9,635 bases of DNA, from assembly GCA_964412395.1 (NCBI GenBank), contig CAYPOY010000197.1, positions 1 through 9,635 of the forward strand, read 5' to 3'. The notes under the pieces are model-generated. The model did not search any database and had not been told where the DNA came from. It worked only from the letters and a program-made list of their open reading frames with translations. This DNA comes from CAYPOY01 sp964412395. Lineage in GTDB: Bacteria > Chloroflexota > Anaerolineae > B4-G1. A program made the position numbers and the translations under genes. This document shows, in pieces, positions 1 to 6,579 of the stretch; the stretch's first letter is position 1; every line of letters begins with the position of its first letter.

Positions 1-1695
1 ACAGAAGGTGGTACCTACCGCAAACGCACCACCGTAATGTGCCATTGTCAAATTAACTTGCTGATGGAAAAGTCTCCTGGTGGGGACACCCTGACCCGTT
101 ACCTTATGACTCTCGATCTCGATGGTTTGATCGCCATAGAGCGGGGTGAGACCGTCGCCTATGCCCATCGCGACGGACTCGGCAGCCTCACTGCCCTGAG
201 TGACGTAGTCGGGAACGTGGTCGAACGGTACGCTTATGATCCCTTTGGTGTTCCGCAAAGCTCCATCTTGCATCGCCAACCAGCCTTTGCCGGCCGCCCC
301 TACGACCCGGCGCTGGATGCCTATGACTTGCGCTTCCGAATCTATGACCCCCATCTGGGCCGTTTCCTCCAGCGAGATCCATTGGGCTTGACCCAGGGCC
401 TGAATCCCCTGCTCGGCCGCGACCCGCTGGTCGAGGAGTTGCCGGTGTCCGGCCGGCTCAACCTCTACGCCTATGCCGACAACAGCCCGGTGAACCTGAC
501 CGATCCCTTTGGCCTGTTGAGCGATGATGAAATTCAGAGCGCAATCGAAAAAGCCGCCAAGGTGGGTGAGATTGGCAAAGAGCTTCTCAAGGAGATGCTC
601 AAACGTGGTGGAAACTGGGTCGAGGCCCTTTCAAACCGGTTGAGCCCCAGCGCTGGCGCCGCCCTGGTTGGAGTGCTGCAAACCCTCGCCAGCAAGCAGG
701 GGGCGGAGGCTGGTTGGGGAGTGGCCAGGCTCGTCAACTATGTCCGGGCCGAGCAACACCTCGTAGACGAGTTGTTCAACCGGGGCCGCAAGAAGCCCTA
801 CATCGTGCGACCCTACTTTAATGATCGCTTGCAGACAGGCTTTGCTGTCCTTAACGCAGTATTTGGTGGAGGCAAGAAGAAGAGTCGTCCCAGGGGATGC
901 AACTACAAGCGTAGCGTTCGGCCCCGTCGAACCATCCCATTCGGCCCCGGCAACGACTACATGGACGACACCTTCTCCGTCGCCTCTTCCCAGTTCCCGG
1001 CCGCCGGCTCCACTGGCCTCACCCTCTCTTTCCCCCCCCTGGTAGGGGGGGAGCAGGGGGGGGTGGGGACAGCCGTACCTCGCTACCGCTGCACCCCGCG
1101 CATTGCCCTCCTCTGGAACGGCTTTCCCGAGGAAGCGGCCGCCTTTCTCAACGCCCTGGGCGAGCCCTACGATGTCCTGGATGTAGATTTCGCTCCCGCC
1201 GTGGCCGCTCTATACCCGGTCCTCCTCATCCCCTCCGGCGGACTCTACGGCCTGGAAGGCTCCGCATCCTTCCGCGCCCGGCTGGAGGCCTACGTCGCCC
1301 AGGGCGGGGTGACCCTGGTCTCCTCCCAGCAGAAAGGCTACGAGTTCTCCGCCCTCCCGGGTGGCCTGGGCGGCTACGGCTGGACCGAGGACCAGTCCTG
1401 CTTCAACGCCTCTGTCACCTTCCCCCAGTATCACCAGGCCCTCTCCGGCTTCCACCGGGAATCCCTGGACGTCCTGGTGGACGGCTACTTTAGCATCTAC
1501 CCGACTGACACCATCTCCCTGCTCGACCGGGACAAGAACGGTTACCCGGCGGCGCTCCTCTACCCCTACCCCCCCCCCGGCTCCCCCCCACTGGGGGGGG
1601 GGACGGGGGGGGTACGTCATAGCCACCACCATTTACGCCGACTGGGGCAGCAGCAATTACCAATACACCCGAGACGACCACCGCGTCTGGCGTGA
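1..1695 (+). CDS. Fragment 1: C-terminal end of an RHS-repeat protein fused to a GATase-like domain (5' partial)
   Basis: The frame is open from base 1, so the true start lies upstream. The ATG at 37 has no Shine-Dalgarno sequence and sits inside RHS-like sequence. Residues counted from base 1: 1-53 are the last degenerate YD-type repeats; 54-173 are the RHS-associated core, with HRDGLGSLTALSD, YAYDPFG, YDPHLGRFLQRDPLGL, LNLYAYADNSPVN and DPFGLL. Residues 174 to about 315 are a helical, basic tip I do not recognise. From residue 361 a GATase-like fold begins (IALLWNGF, YDVLDVDF, VLLIPSGGLYGL). RHS proteins form large secreted or surface shells, often with a variable C-terminal toxin. Here no known toxin motif is visible and a long beta-sandwich tail follows instead. 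The meaningful frame ends at about 1605 inside a poly-C/poly-G element. The rest, to the stop at 1693-1695, is read-through in the wrong frame. Confidence 0.85.
   Translation, partial: TEGGTYRKRTTVMCHCQINLLMEKSPGGDTLTRYLMTLDLDGLIAIERGETVAYAHRDGLGSLTALSDVVGNVVERYAYDPFGVPQSSILHRQPAFAGRPYDPALDAYDLRFRIYDPHLGRFLQRDPLGLTQGLNPLLGRDPLVEELPVSGRLNLYAYADNSPVNLTDPFGLLSDDEIQSAIEKAAKVGEIGKELLKEMLKRGGNWVEALSNRLSPSAGAALVGVLQTLASKQGAEAGWGVARLVNYVRAEQHLVDELFNRGRKKPYIVRPYFNDRLQTGFAVLNAVFGGGKKKSRPRGCNYKRSVRPRRTIPFGPGNDYMDDTFSVASSQFPAAGSTGLTLSFPPLVGGEQGGVGTAVPRYRCTPRIALLWNGFPEEAAAFLNALGEPYDVLDVDFAPAVAALYPVLLIPSGGLYGLEGSASFRARLEAYVAQGGVTLVSSQQKGYEFSALPGGLGGYGWTEDQSCFNASVTFPQYHQALSGFHRESLDVLVDGYFSIYPTDTISLLDRDKNGYPAALLYPYPPPGSPPLGGGTGGVRHSHHHLRRLGQQQLPIHPRRPPRLA
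160..519 (+). other. RHS repeat-associated core domain
   Basis: The conserved order of motifs is visible: an H-D-GLGS segment, a YAYDPFG turn, a FAGRPYD element, a YDLRFRIYDP strand, GRFLQRDPLGL, and finally NLYAYADNSPVNLTDPFGL. In characterised RHS proteins this core closes the beta-cage, and the final DPxGL motif is the site of autoproteolysis that frees the C-terminal tip. Both DPLGL and DPFGL are present here, so cleavage after about base 516 is plausible. A stretch of about 19 residues (LNPLLGRDPLVEELPVSGR) lies between DPLGLTQG and LNLYAY, where most family members have only one or two residues. Confidence 0.95.
520..945 (+). other. Variable RHS C-terminal tip, function unrecognised
   Basis: About 142 residues follow the DPFGLL motif. 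The first part is helical and charged (EIQSAIEKAAKVGEIGKELL, then a segment ending in LASKQGAEAGWGVARLV). The end is strongly basic (GRKKPYIVRPYF, GGGKKKSRPRGCNYKRSVRP). In RHS proteins this position normally holds a polymorphic toxin domain, but I see no HNH, ADP-ribosyltransferase or other catalytic motif, and no immunity gene follows. It could be an inactive or novel tip, or the remnant of one cut short by fusion to the downstream sequence. Confidence 0.5.
1032..1068 (+). repeat. Poly-C/poly-G element, copy 1
   Basis: The order is C8, T, GGTA, G7, AGCA, G8, T, G4. It is read in frame 1 as PPLVGGEQGGVG between the RHS tip and the GATase-like domain. It is one of three related elements in the window. 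The G runs on the coding strand could form a quadruplex. Confidence 0.8.
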
Positions 1696-1735
1696 CCTCA
1701 TCGCCTGGGGCACGCTGGGGGCGCTGCCCGGCTAT
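1081..1735 (+). other. Glutamine-amidotransferase-like (GATase1-like) domain, probably non-catalytic; split by a frame change
   Basis: Alternating hydrophobic strands and helices resemble the class I GATase-like flavodoxin-type fold found in many extracellular bacterial proteins: RIALLWNGFPEEAAAFLNAL, then PYDVLDVDF, YPVLLIPSGGLYGL, a helix RARLEAYVAQGG, a strand VTLVSS, and after the frame change GYVIATTIYADWG and a final helix HRVWRDLIAWG. Where the catalytic Cys would sit after the VTLVSS strand there is SSQQKG, so amidotransferase activity is unlikely. LLDRDKNGYPAALL looks like a DxDxNG calcium-type loop. The domain starts in frame 1 and finishes in frame 2, with a poly-C/poly-G element inserted between its YPY and GYVIA strands. 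The family call is by fold pattern only. Confidence 0.5.
1569..1612 (+). repeat. Poly-C/poly-G element, copy 2 (at frame change 1)
   Basis: The order is C10, GGCT, C7, ACT, G10, AC, G8. Upstream frame 1 reads SPPLGGGTGGV, the same peptide type as copy 1, but the downstream protein resumes in frame 2 as GYVIATT. The insertion therefore carries one base more than a multiple of three, or two fewer, or the run lengths are misassembled. Confidence 0.8.
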
Positions 1736-4700
1736 GACCACACTCTACCCGACTTCTCCCCCAGCGAACCGGTGACCGTGTCGGTGCGGATGCAAAACGG
1801 TTCCGGGCAGGACGCCGCCGCCGCCCGCCTGATCTTCCTCGACCCCGATAAGGACGTCGTCCAGGAAGAGACCATCACCACCACCATCCCCGCCGGCGGC
1901 CAGACAACCATCACCAACACTCCCGCACTCCCATACTCCCCCCTCGGCGTCTGGGCCGTGGATTACGTGCTGCTAGACGACGACGGCTACGCAATCCAGG
2001 ATCAGGCCATCGGCGCCGCCTTCGTCGTCAGCGACCCGGCCGAGAACATCGGCCCGGACCGGCCCTGGGATTTCTGGATCACTGCCCCCTCTGAGTACTG
2101 GGTGCGGGGCACCACCGGCGAGTTTACCTTCCACATCCATAACCGCACAGATAGCGACCGGGACAACGTGCAGGTGCGTTACGGCTTCCCCCACCACACC
2201 TGGGAGACGAACGAATGGGCCACTTATGGGAACTTCGACGACCTGGTCTACGACGTGGGCACCGTCCCCGCCAACGATGAGGTCACCTTCAGCGTCCAGC
2301 GGCCGATGCTGACCATGGATCGGCTCTTTGGCTATCTGTACGAGGATGGCACCCAACAGCGCAGCACCTCCTTCCAGATTCGCCCCCTGCCGGCGGCGGC
2401 CCAGGTGGCCGTGCAACCGGCCAAGGACTCCTATTACGTGGGCGAGCCGGTCACTGTCTCCGTCACCCTGACCAACACCGAGCCGTCCGGCTATACCGCC
2501 ACCGCCCGCCTGCGGGCTTTTGACCCGACTGGGGTGCTCTTCGATTCCCAGGAACAGCCCTTCACCCTGGGCGGAGAGGGAAGCACCGATACGCTAGTCT
2601 ACACGCTCACCATGCCCGTCACCCCTACCTTCGGCCTGCACACCGTGCAGATGGACGCCGTGCGCGAGGGCCAGGTGGTCGGCTTCGGCCAGGCCCACTT
2701 CGATCTCCCCGTCCCCCACGTGGCCGTCACCGTGCAGGGGCCGGACGCCTACCGCCTGGGCCAGGATAACACCGTCGCCTTCGTCCTGGAGAACCAGGGG
2801 GGCACGATCGTGGAGGAAGGCACCTTTGACGTCCACCTGGAAGCGCCCGACCCTTCGGCAAGCTCAGGGCAAGCTGGCCAGACTCTCTGGAGCGCCAGCA
2901 ATCCCTTCACCCTGGACGGCTGGCAGACCATCACCTTCACCCACGCGGTGCCTTTCTCCACTGCGCTAGGGGTCTACGCTTTCGACTATGACGTTCGGAT
3001 GCGCGGCAGCCTTGTCTCCCGCGACACCGAGGAACTGCCCGCCGCCTACGCCGTGACCCGCGAGACGGATAAGGCACGCTACGCCAGCGGCGAGACGATG
3101 ACCGTCACCGTCACGGTGCAGAACATCGGCGACTTCCGTGAGGCGCTGGATGTGCGCCTGGAGGTGCCCGGCGGCGCCTTCAGCCAGATCCAGACCACGA
3201 CGCCCGACCCGGATCAGGCGGTGATCCTGGCCTACCAGGTACCGCTGCCCATTACCATCACCGGCGGTGTGCACCCGATGACCGTCACCCTGACCACGGA
3301 AGTTGGCTCTTCCGCCGCGAAGTGCTTCCAATACATCATTCTGCCGGCCAACCTGCGCCTCAGCCTGGGCACGGGACCATACCATGCCGGTGGCACCCTG
3401 CCGGTGGTGCTTACCAACGTGGGCGGCGGCGGGACCGACTACACCGGACAGGTGCTCCTGCGTGACGGCAGCGGCCGGCTGGTCTCCTGGGGCAGCACCG
3501 CCGGCACGCTGTGCAGCGGTAAAGCGGACACCTATCCGCTGTCCCTCCCGTCTGATCTGGCTGAGGGCCTCTACACCCTCCGCGCCAGCTATACCGCCCA
3601 CCCCACCGGTCAGCAGGCCCGGCTGACCCGCATCGTCGCCGTCCAAGGCCTGGAAGCCGAGCTGAGCACGGCCACCGAAGAGCAAGTCTACCAGACTCCC
3701 CTCCTCGTGGGGGGGGGCATCACCGCCACCGCCTGCGTGACCAATACTGGCGACTTCCCCATCACCAATGGCACGCTGGCGCTCCAGGGCATCTCCATGC
3801 TGGGCGTGAGCCCTCTGGCCGGGGTGGTGCAGGATAGCGAGGGGCGAAGATTGACAGGGACGTGGGTCGCCCTGGATGGCAGCCAGGCCGTCTGGACCAA
3901 CCTGGCCGGCGAGTACCGTTTCGAGAGCATCGGCGTGGGCAACCACCTCTTCCAGGTGGAGCGCGTCGGCTACCAGGTCTACTCGGCCACCCACTTTGTG
4001 GCCGGGCCGCAGGAGCCGCTGACGCTGACGCTGGTGCCCCGCCCCGCGGCCGAGCTCTCCGGCACGGTGCGCGCCAGCGGCGGCATAACCATCGTCGTGG
4101 GCGCGGACGTGCACCTGCCCCCCCCTATCAGGGCCCCCCCCCCCAACCCCCCCCCCCCGGGGGGGGGGGGCAGGGGGGGGGTGGCCCACCTGCGCACTGG
4201 CGGCGACGGCACCTACCACTTTACCGGCCTGACGCCGGGCACCTACACCATCACCGTCACCGCCCCTGGCTTCCAGGACTACACGGCCACTGTCACCCTG
4301 AACGAGGGCACCAACACCCACGACGTAAACCTGACGCCTCACGCCTCACGTCCACCGGGCCTGGCCTGTCCGCTGCCCATCCCTTCCTCCCGTCCGTTGT
4401 TCGACACTGTCGGCGGCGTCATCACCGAGTCCACCACCTGGACGCTGGCCAACAGCCCCTATACCCTGACCGCCGACGTCACCGTCGCCTCCGGCGTGAC
4501 CCTGACCATCCAGCCCGGCGTGGTGGTGCTGGGGCGTGACAGTGCGCGCCTGGAGGTGCAGGGCCACCTGCAGGCGGTGGGCCTGTCGAGCCAGCCGATC
4601 ACCTTCACGTCGTCGGCCGACAGCGGTCCTGGTGAATGGGAGGGGCTGTACTTCAACGGCGGCACGGGCCATCTGCGCCACGCGACGGTGCGCTACGGTG

Positions 4701-5665
4701 GGGACGCCGACAGGTGTGCCAACATCTACGTGGTCAACGTGACGGGCGGGGAGGTGCGCATCGAGAGCAGCCAGGTGCTGAGCGCAGCCACCTACCTGGC
4801 CTACGACTACGGGTTGCACGTGTCCAATGGCTGGGTGGTGATCAGCGACACAACCTTTGCCCACAACGGTGACAGCATTTCTGACGAGACCCTCTACGTC
4901 TACGGCTCCAGCAGCGCCGTCACCATCACCGGCTCGGTCGTGCGGGACAATGCGGGAAAGGGCATTGCCCTTGCTGGCGGTGCCCGTGCCACCGTGCGCC
5001 ACTCCAGTATCCACGACAACGGCGGCTACCAGGTCTACAACACCAGCGCCACGCCGCCCGACGCCCGCTACAACTGGTGGGGCACCACCACGCCGACCTC
5101 GACTCTCTTCTACGGTGATGTTCTCACCGCGCCCTGGATCATCACCGAGACCTTCGCCGGCGGCTACTTTGACCTGGCCCAGGACACCTATGAGTCCAAC
5201 GACACATTTGCACAGGCCACGCCGCTGGATGGCGTTGGCACCGTCACCGCTGCCTTCCTCGACCCCTCCGGTGACACCGACGTCTACCGGCTGGACGTGA
5301 ACGAAAGCGGCACCCTGCTGGCCATCGCCGACGCCACCGGCACGCCGCTGGCGCTCCAGGTCACTCTCTACGACGTGAGCGAGGATGTTCTAGCTACGGA
5401 CACTGGCACCGCGGGCGGCGTCGTCACCGCTACAACCATCGTCTCCCCCGGTCTGTATTACGTGCGCGTGGCCGGTACCGGCAATGCCCAGAGCAGCAGT
5501 AGCCACCTGCCCTACCACCTCACCATGCTCCTGGCCGACTCCCGCAGCGACCTGGTGGCCCAGACGGTGGGCGAGGGGGCCGTACCTACGATTTCGGCAC
5601 CTTCGCCGTGGACCTGGTCCCCGGGGCCAGCACGGCCATCACCGCCACTGCTCCGCCTAGTCTGA
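1605..5665 (+). CDS. Fragment 2: beta-sandwich array, carboxypeptidase-regulatory-like domains, beta-helix and PPC domain
   Basis: This frame has no genuine start of its own. Upstream of 1605 it is open back to an ATG at 1361, but that stretch is a shadow of fragment 1. From 1605 it continues the GATase-like domain (GYVIATTIYADWG). It then carries Ig/CARDB-like units with recurring strand patterns: EPVTVSVRMQNGSG, DSYYVGEPVTVSVTLTNTEP, AYRLGQDNTVAFVLENQGG, ARYASGETMTVTVTVQNIGD, PYHAGGTLPVVLTNVGG and an ITATACVTNTGDFPI unit. Two carboxypeptidase-regulatory-like domains, a beta-helix and a PPC domain follow. Such arrays are typical of secreted adhesive or scaffold proteins and no catalytic motif is evident. 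Protein sense stops at about 5578. The last roughly 28 codons to the stop at 5663-5665 are out of frame, and fragment 3 takes over. Confidence 0.85.
2852..2875 (+). repeat. 24-base interspersed repeat, copy 1
   Basis: It begins CCTTCGGCAAG and ends CAGGGCAAGCT, and is read in frame as PSASSGQA between EAPD and GQTLW. It matches copy 2 at 22 of 24 positions, and the four bases before it (CGAC) are also shared. Removing it leaves a continuous EAPDGQTLW, consistent with an in-frame insertion. Confidence 0.85.
3812..4036 (+). other. Carboxypeptidase-regulatory-like domain 1
   Basis: The pattern LAGVVQDSEGRRLTGTWVAL, then VWTNLAGEYRFESIGVGN, then FQVERVGYQVYS matches the usual G-x-V-x-D-x-x-G, T-x-x-x-G-x-Y-x-F, G-x-Y and GY succession of CarboxypepD_reg-like transthyretin-type beta-sandwiches. 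These are common spacers in secreted bacterial proteins and have no catalytic role. Confidence 0.75.
4052..4340 (+). other. Carboxypeptidase-regulatory-like domain 2, interrupted by a poly-C/poly-G element
   Basis: AELSGTVRASGG and IVVGADVHL form the first strands. RTGGDGTYHFTGLTPGTYTI and VTAPGFQDYTATVTL form the rest, matching the family well. Between them, at the turn where related domains have only a few residues, a roughly 64-base poly-C/poly-G element adds about 21 residues of Pro and Gly. The frame is preserved across the insertion, so the domain could still fold with an enlarged loop. Confidence 0.75.
4118..4181 (+). repeat. Poly-C/poly-G element, copy 3, with a C12G12 palindrome
   Basis: The order is C8, TATCA, GGG, C11, AA, C12, G12, CA, G9. 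The C12G12 block at 4147-4170 is a perfect inverted repeat. It is read in frame 2 as a Pro/Gly stretch ending in GGGGRGGV, inside a carboxypeptidase-regulatory-like domain, with the frame kept. Confidence 0.8.
4334..4350 (+). repeat. Short heptamer array, ACGCCTC x2 plus ACG
   Basis: Two exact units (4334-4340 and 4341-4347) are followed by a partial third. It is read in frame 2 as TPHASR, exactly in the linker between the second carboxypeptidase-regulatory-like domain and the beta-helix. With so few units, chance is possible. Confidence 0.55.
4397..5155 (+). other. Right-handed parallel beta-helix domain
   Basis: After a leading strand pair (WTLANSPYTLTADVTVASGV), the sequence LTIQPGVVVLG, LEVQGHLQAVG and PITFTS is the classic start of a beta-helix cap and first rungs. 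Rungs with PbH1-like periodicity follow: HLRHATVRYGG, EVRIESSQVLS, VVISDTTFAHN, VTITGSVVRDNAGKGIAL and ATVRHSSIHDNGGYQVYN. The domain ends with ARYNWWGTTTPT, a terminating motif often seen at the end of such helices. No pectate-lyase-type catalytic residues were recognised, so a binding or spacer role is more likely than lyase activity. Confidence 0.85.
5168..5536 (+). other. Bacterial pre-peptidase C-terminal (PPC) domain
   Basis: DTYESNDTFAQATPLDGVG is the usual opening (E-x-N-D-T-x-x-x-A-x-x-L). It is followed by FLDPSGDTDVYRLDV (the GDxDxY strand), a strand set around LQVTLYDVSEDVLA, and LYYVRVAG with YHLTM, the expected final strands. PPC domains are beta-sandwiches found in secreted proteins and are often removed from secreted peptidases. 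No peptidase is present in this window, so here it is probably a structural module. Confidence 0.8.
5567..5589 (+). repeat. Possible degenerate hairpin element at frame change 2
   Basis: GTGGG at 5567-5571 and CCTAC at 5585-5589 can pair with one G-T, and the same two flanks frame palindrome copy 1 at 6935-6961. The inside (a G5 run at 5575-5579) does not form a good stem. Adding one G to the run would join fragments 2 and 3. This is weak evidence for a repeat and better evidence for a one-base loss. Confidence 0.3.
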
Positions 5666-6579
5666 CCGTCCCCGGTGGCTACTATCTGCGCGGCCGGTTG
5701 ACCAACGCCCGCGACCAGGTGTTGGCTGAATCGCTCTCCACCTTCTTCATCAGCGACAGTCCACTGGCGCTGACGCTGGGCACCGACCAGTCGGCCTATC
5801 GCCCCGGTCAGGCGGTCACCGTCACCGGCCAGGTGCACAATACTGGCGACGCTTCCATCGGTCCGGAGACGTTCACGCTGGCCCAGGATGGCGTTGGCTT
5901 CTACACTGAGACCGTCAGTCTGCCCGCTCACGATGTCCACGACTTCAGCGCCGCCACGGCTGCGCCGCAGGCTACCGGCGAGTTCACCCTCACTGGCCAG
6001 ATCAGCACGACGACCGTGGTTGCCGTCGTGCCCGTGGCCGAGCCGGAACTGGACGTCACGCTGGACGCGCCGGACGTTGTCCTCGGCGACACTTCGGCAG
6101 GCTCAGGGCAAGCTTTTGTGGCCGGGCTGACGCTGGCGAACAACGGTCAGGTGCGGGTTGCCCTCAACGTGGACTTTCACGGCCAGGCCCACGCGCCGGC
6201 GCTCCAGCCGGGCGACCTGGTGGTCTACAGCCGCACTCTGGCACTCACCCAGACCACCGACCTGGCGGTGCAGATCAGCGGCGACGTGACCGAGACGGTG
6301 ACCCACACCGTGGGCTTCAGCGCCGCGCCAGACCTGGCCCTGAGCCCTGACGACCCGCAGCACGAAGGGGACGTGGAGATTCCCTACACGCTGGTCAACT
6401 CCGGCACGGTGGACCTGGTGGCGCAGGTCACCTTCGACCTGGCGGAGGCGCAGCCTTTCAGGTTTGGGATTTGGGATTCGGGATTCGGGATCGTGCGCAG
6501 CGACCTGCCGGCCCTTCAGCGGCAGGGGGTCGCCTGGCTGGCCCCACAGCAATTCGCGATTCGCAATCCGCAATTGTGA
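5581..6579 (+). CDS. Fragment 3: Ig/MG2-like beta-sandwich units
   Basis: The frame becomes meaningful at about 5581 (TYDFGTFAVDLVPG) directly after the sense of fragment 2 ends. The first start-like codon is a GTG at 5608, which is not preceded by a ribosome binding site, so no real start is proposed. Units visible are GYYLRGRLTNARDQVLAE, then LTLGTDQSAYRPGQAVTVTG with VHNTGDASIGPETFTL, then ELDVTLDAPDVVLGDT with VAGLTLANNGQ, then LALSPDDPQHEGDVEIPYTL with VNSGTVDLVAQVTFDL. All follow the strand pattern of the neighbouring fragments. A 24-base interspersed repeat lies in frame at 6091-6114. Two heptamer arrays lie at the end, and the second supplies the TGA at 6577-6579 that closes this frame. 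Confidence 0.8.
   Translation, partial: RTYDFGTFAVDLVPGASTAITATAPPSLTVPGGYYLRGRLTNARDQVLAESLSTFFISDSPLALTLGTDQSAYRPGQAVTVTGQVHNTGDASIGPETFTLAQDGVGFYTETVSLPAHDVHDFSAATAAPQATGEFTLTGQISTTTVVAVVPVAEPELDVTLDAPDVVLGDTSAGSGQAFVAGLTLANNGQVRVALNVDFHGQAHAPALQPGDLVVYSRTLALTQTTDLAVQISGDVTETVTHTVGFSAAPDLALSPDDPQHEGDVEIPYTLVNSGTVDLVAQVTFDLAEAQPFRFGIWDSGFGIVRSDLPALQRQGVAWLAPQQFAIRNPQL
6091..6114 (+). repeat. 24-base interspersed repeat, copy 2
   Basis: It begins ACTTCGGCAGG and ends CAGGGCAAGCT, and is read as TSAGSGQA, in the same codon register as copy 1. It sits between VVLGD and FVAGLTLANNG, at a loop between predicted strands. Confidence 0.85.
6463..6490 (+). repeat. Heptamer array, TTYGGGA x4
   Basis: Four exact-length units lie at 6463-6469, 6470-6476, 6477-6483 and 6484-6490: two TTTGGGA followed by two TTCGGGA. 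In fragment 3 it is read as FGIWDSGFGI. Its composition is clearly more AT-rich than the flanks. Confidence 0.9.

Noticed and set aside
37..39. ATG at 37 as the start of the first gene
   Set aside because: The frame is open to base 1, no Shine-Dalgarno sequence precedes it, and the sequence on both sides fits the end of an RHS repeat region. The start is more likely upstream of the window.
520..945. Toxin domain with an immunity gene after the RHS core
   Set aside because: No toxin family motif was recognised and no separate small gene follows. Coding continues directly into the GATase-like domain.
1569..1612. Programmed ribosomal frameshift
   Set aside because: The run is slippery, but no stop-adjacent slip site with a defined downstream structure is evident, and three other breaks of different kinds in the same gene make decay or sequence error more likely.
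3709..3717. G9 run as a further poly-C/poly-G element
   Set aside because: It has no C run or second G run beside it and reads as a plausible LLVGGGI strand in frame, so it is probably native sequence, although it could also slip.
1032..4181. CRISPR-like or direct-repeat array from the three poly-C/poly-G elements
   Set aside because: Spacing is irregular (hundreds to thousands of bases), the copies differ in length, and they lie within coding sequence.
2966..4342. Minus-strand open frame of 458 codons
   Set aside because: It mirrors fragment 2 and has a low-complexity Gly/His/Arg-rich translation. It spans the poly-C/poly-G element without any recognisable motif.
4397..5155. Pectate lyase or other polysaccharide lyase activity of the beta-helix
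   Set aside because: Only the fold pattern is visible. No catalytic Arg, Asp or Lys set could be identified, and the neighbouring domains are structural.
5168..5536. Secreted peptidase associated with the PPC domain
   Set aside because: No zinc-binding, serine or cysteine peptidase motif is present anywhere in the window.
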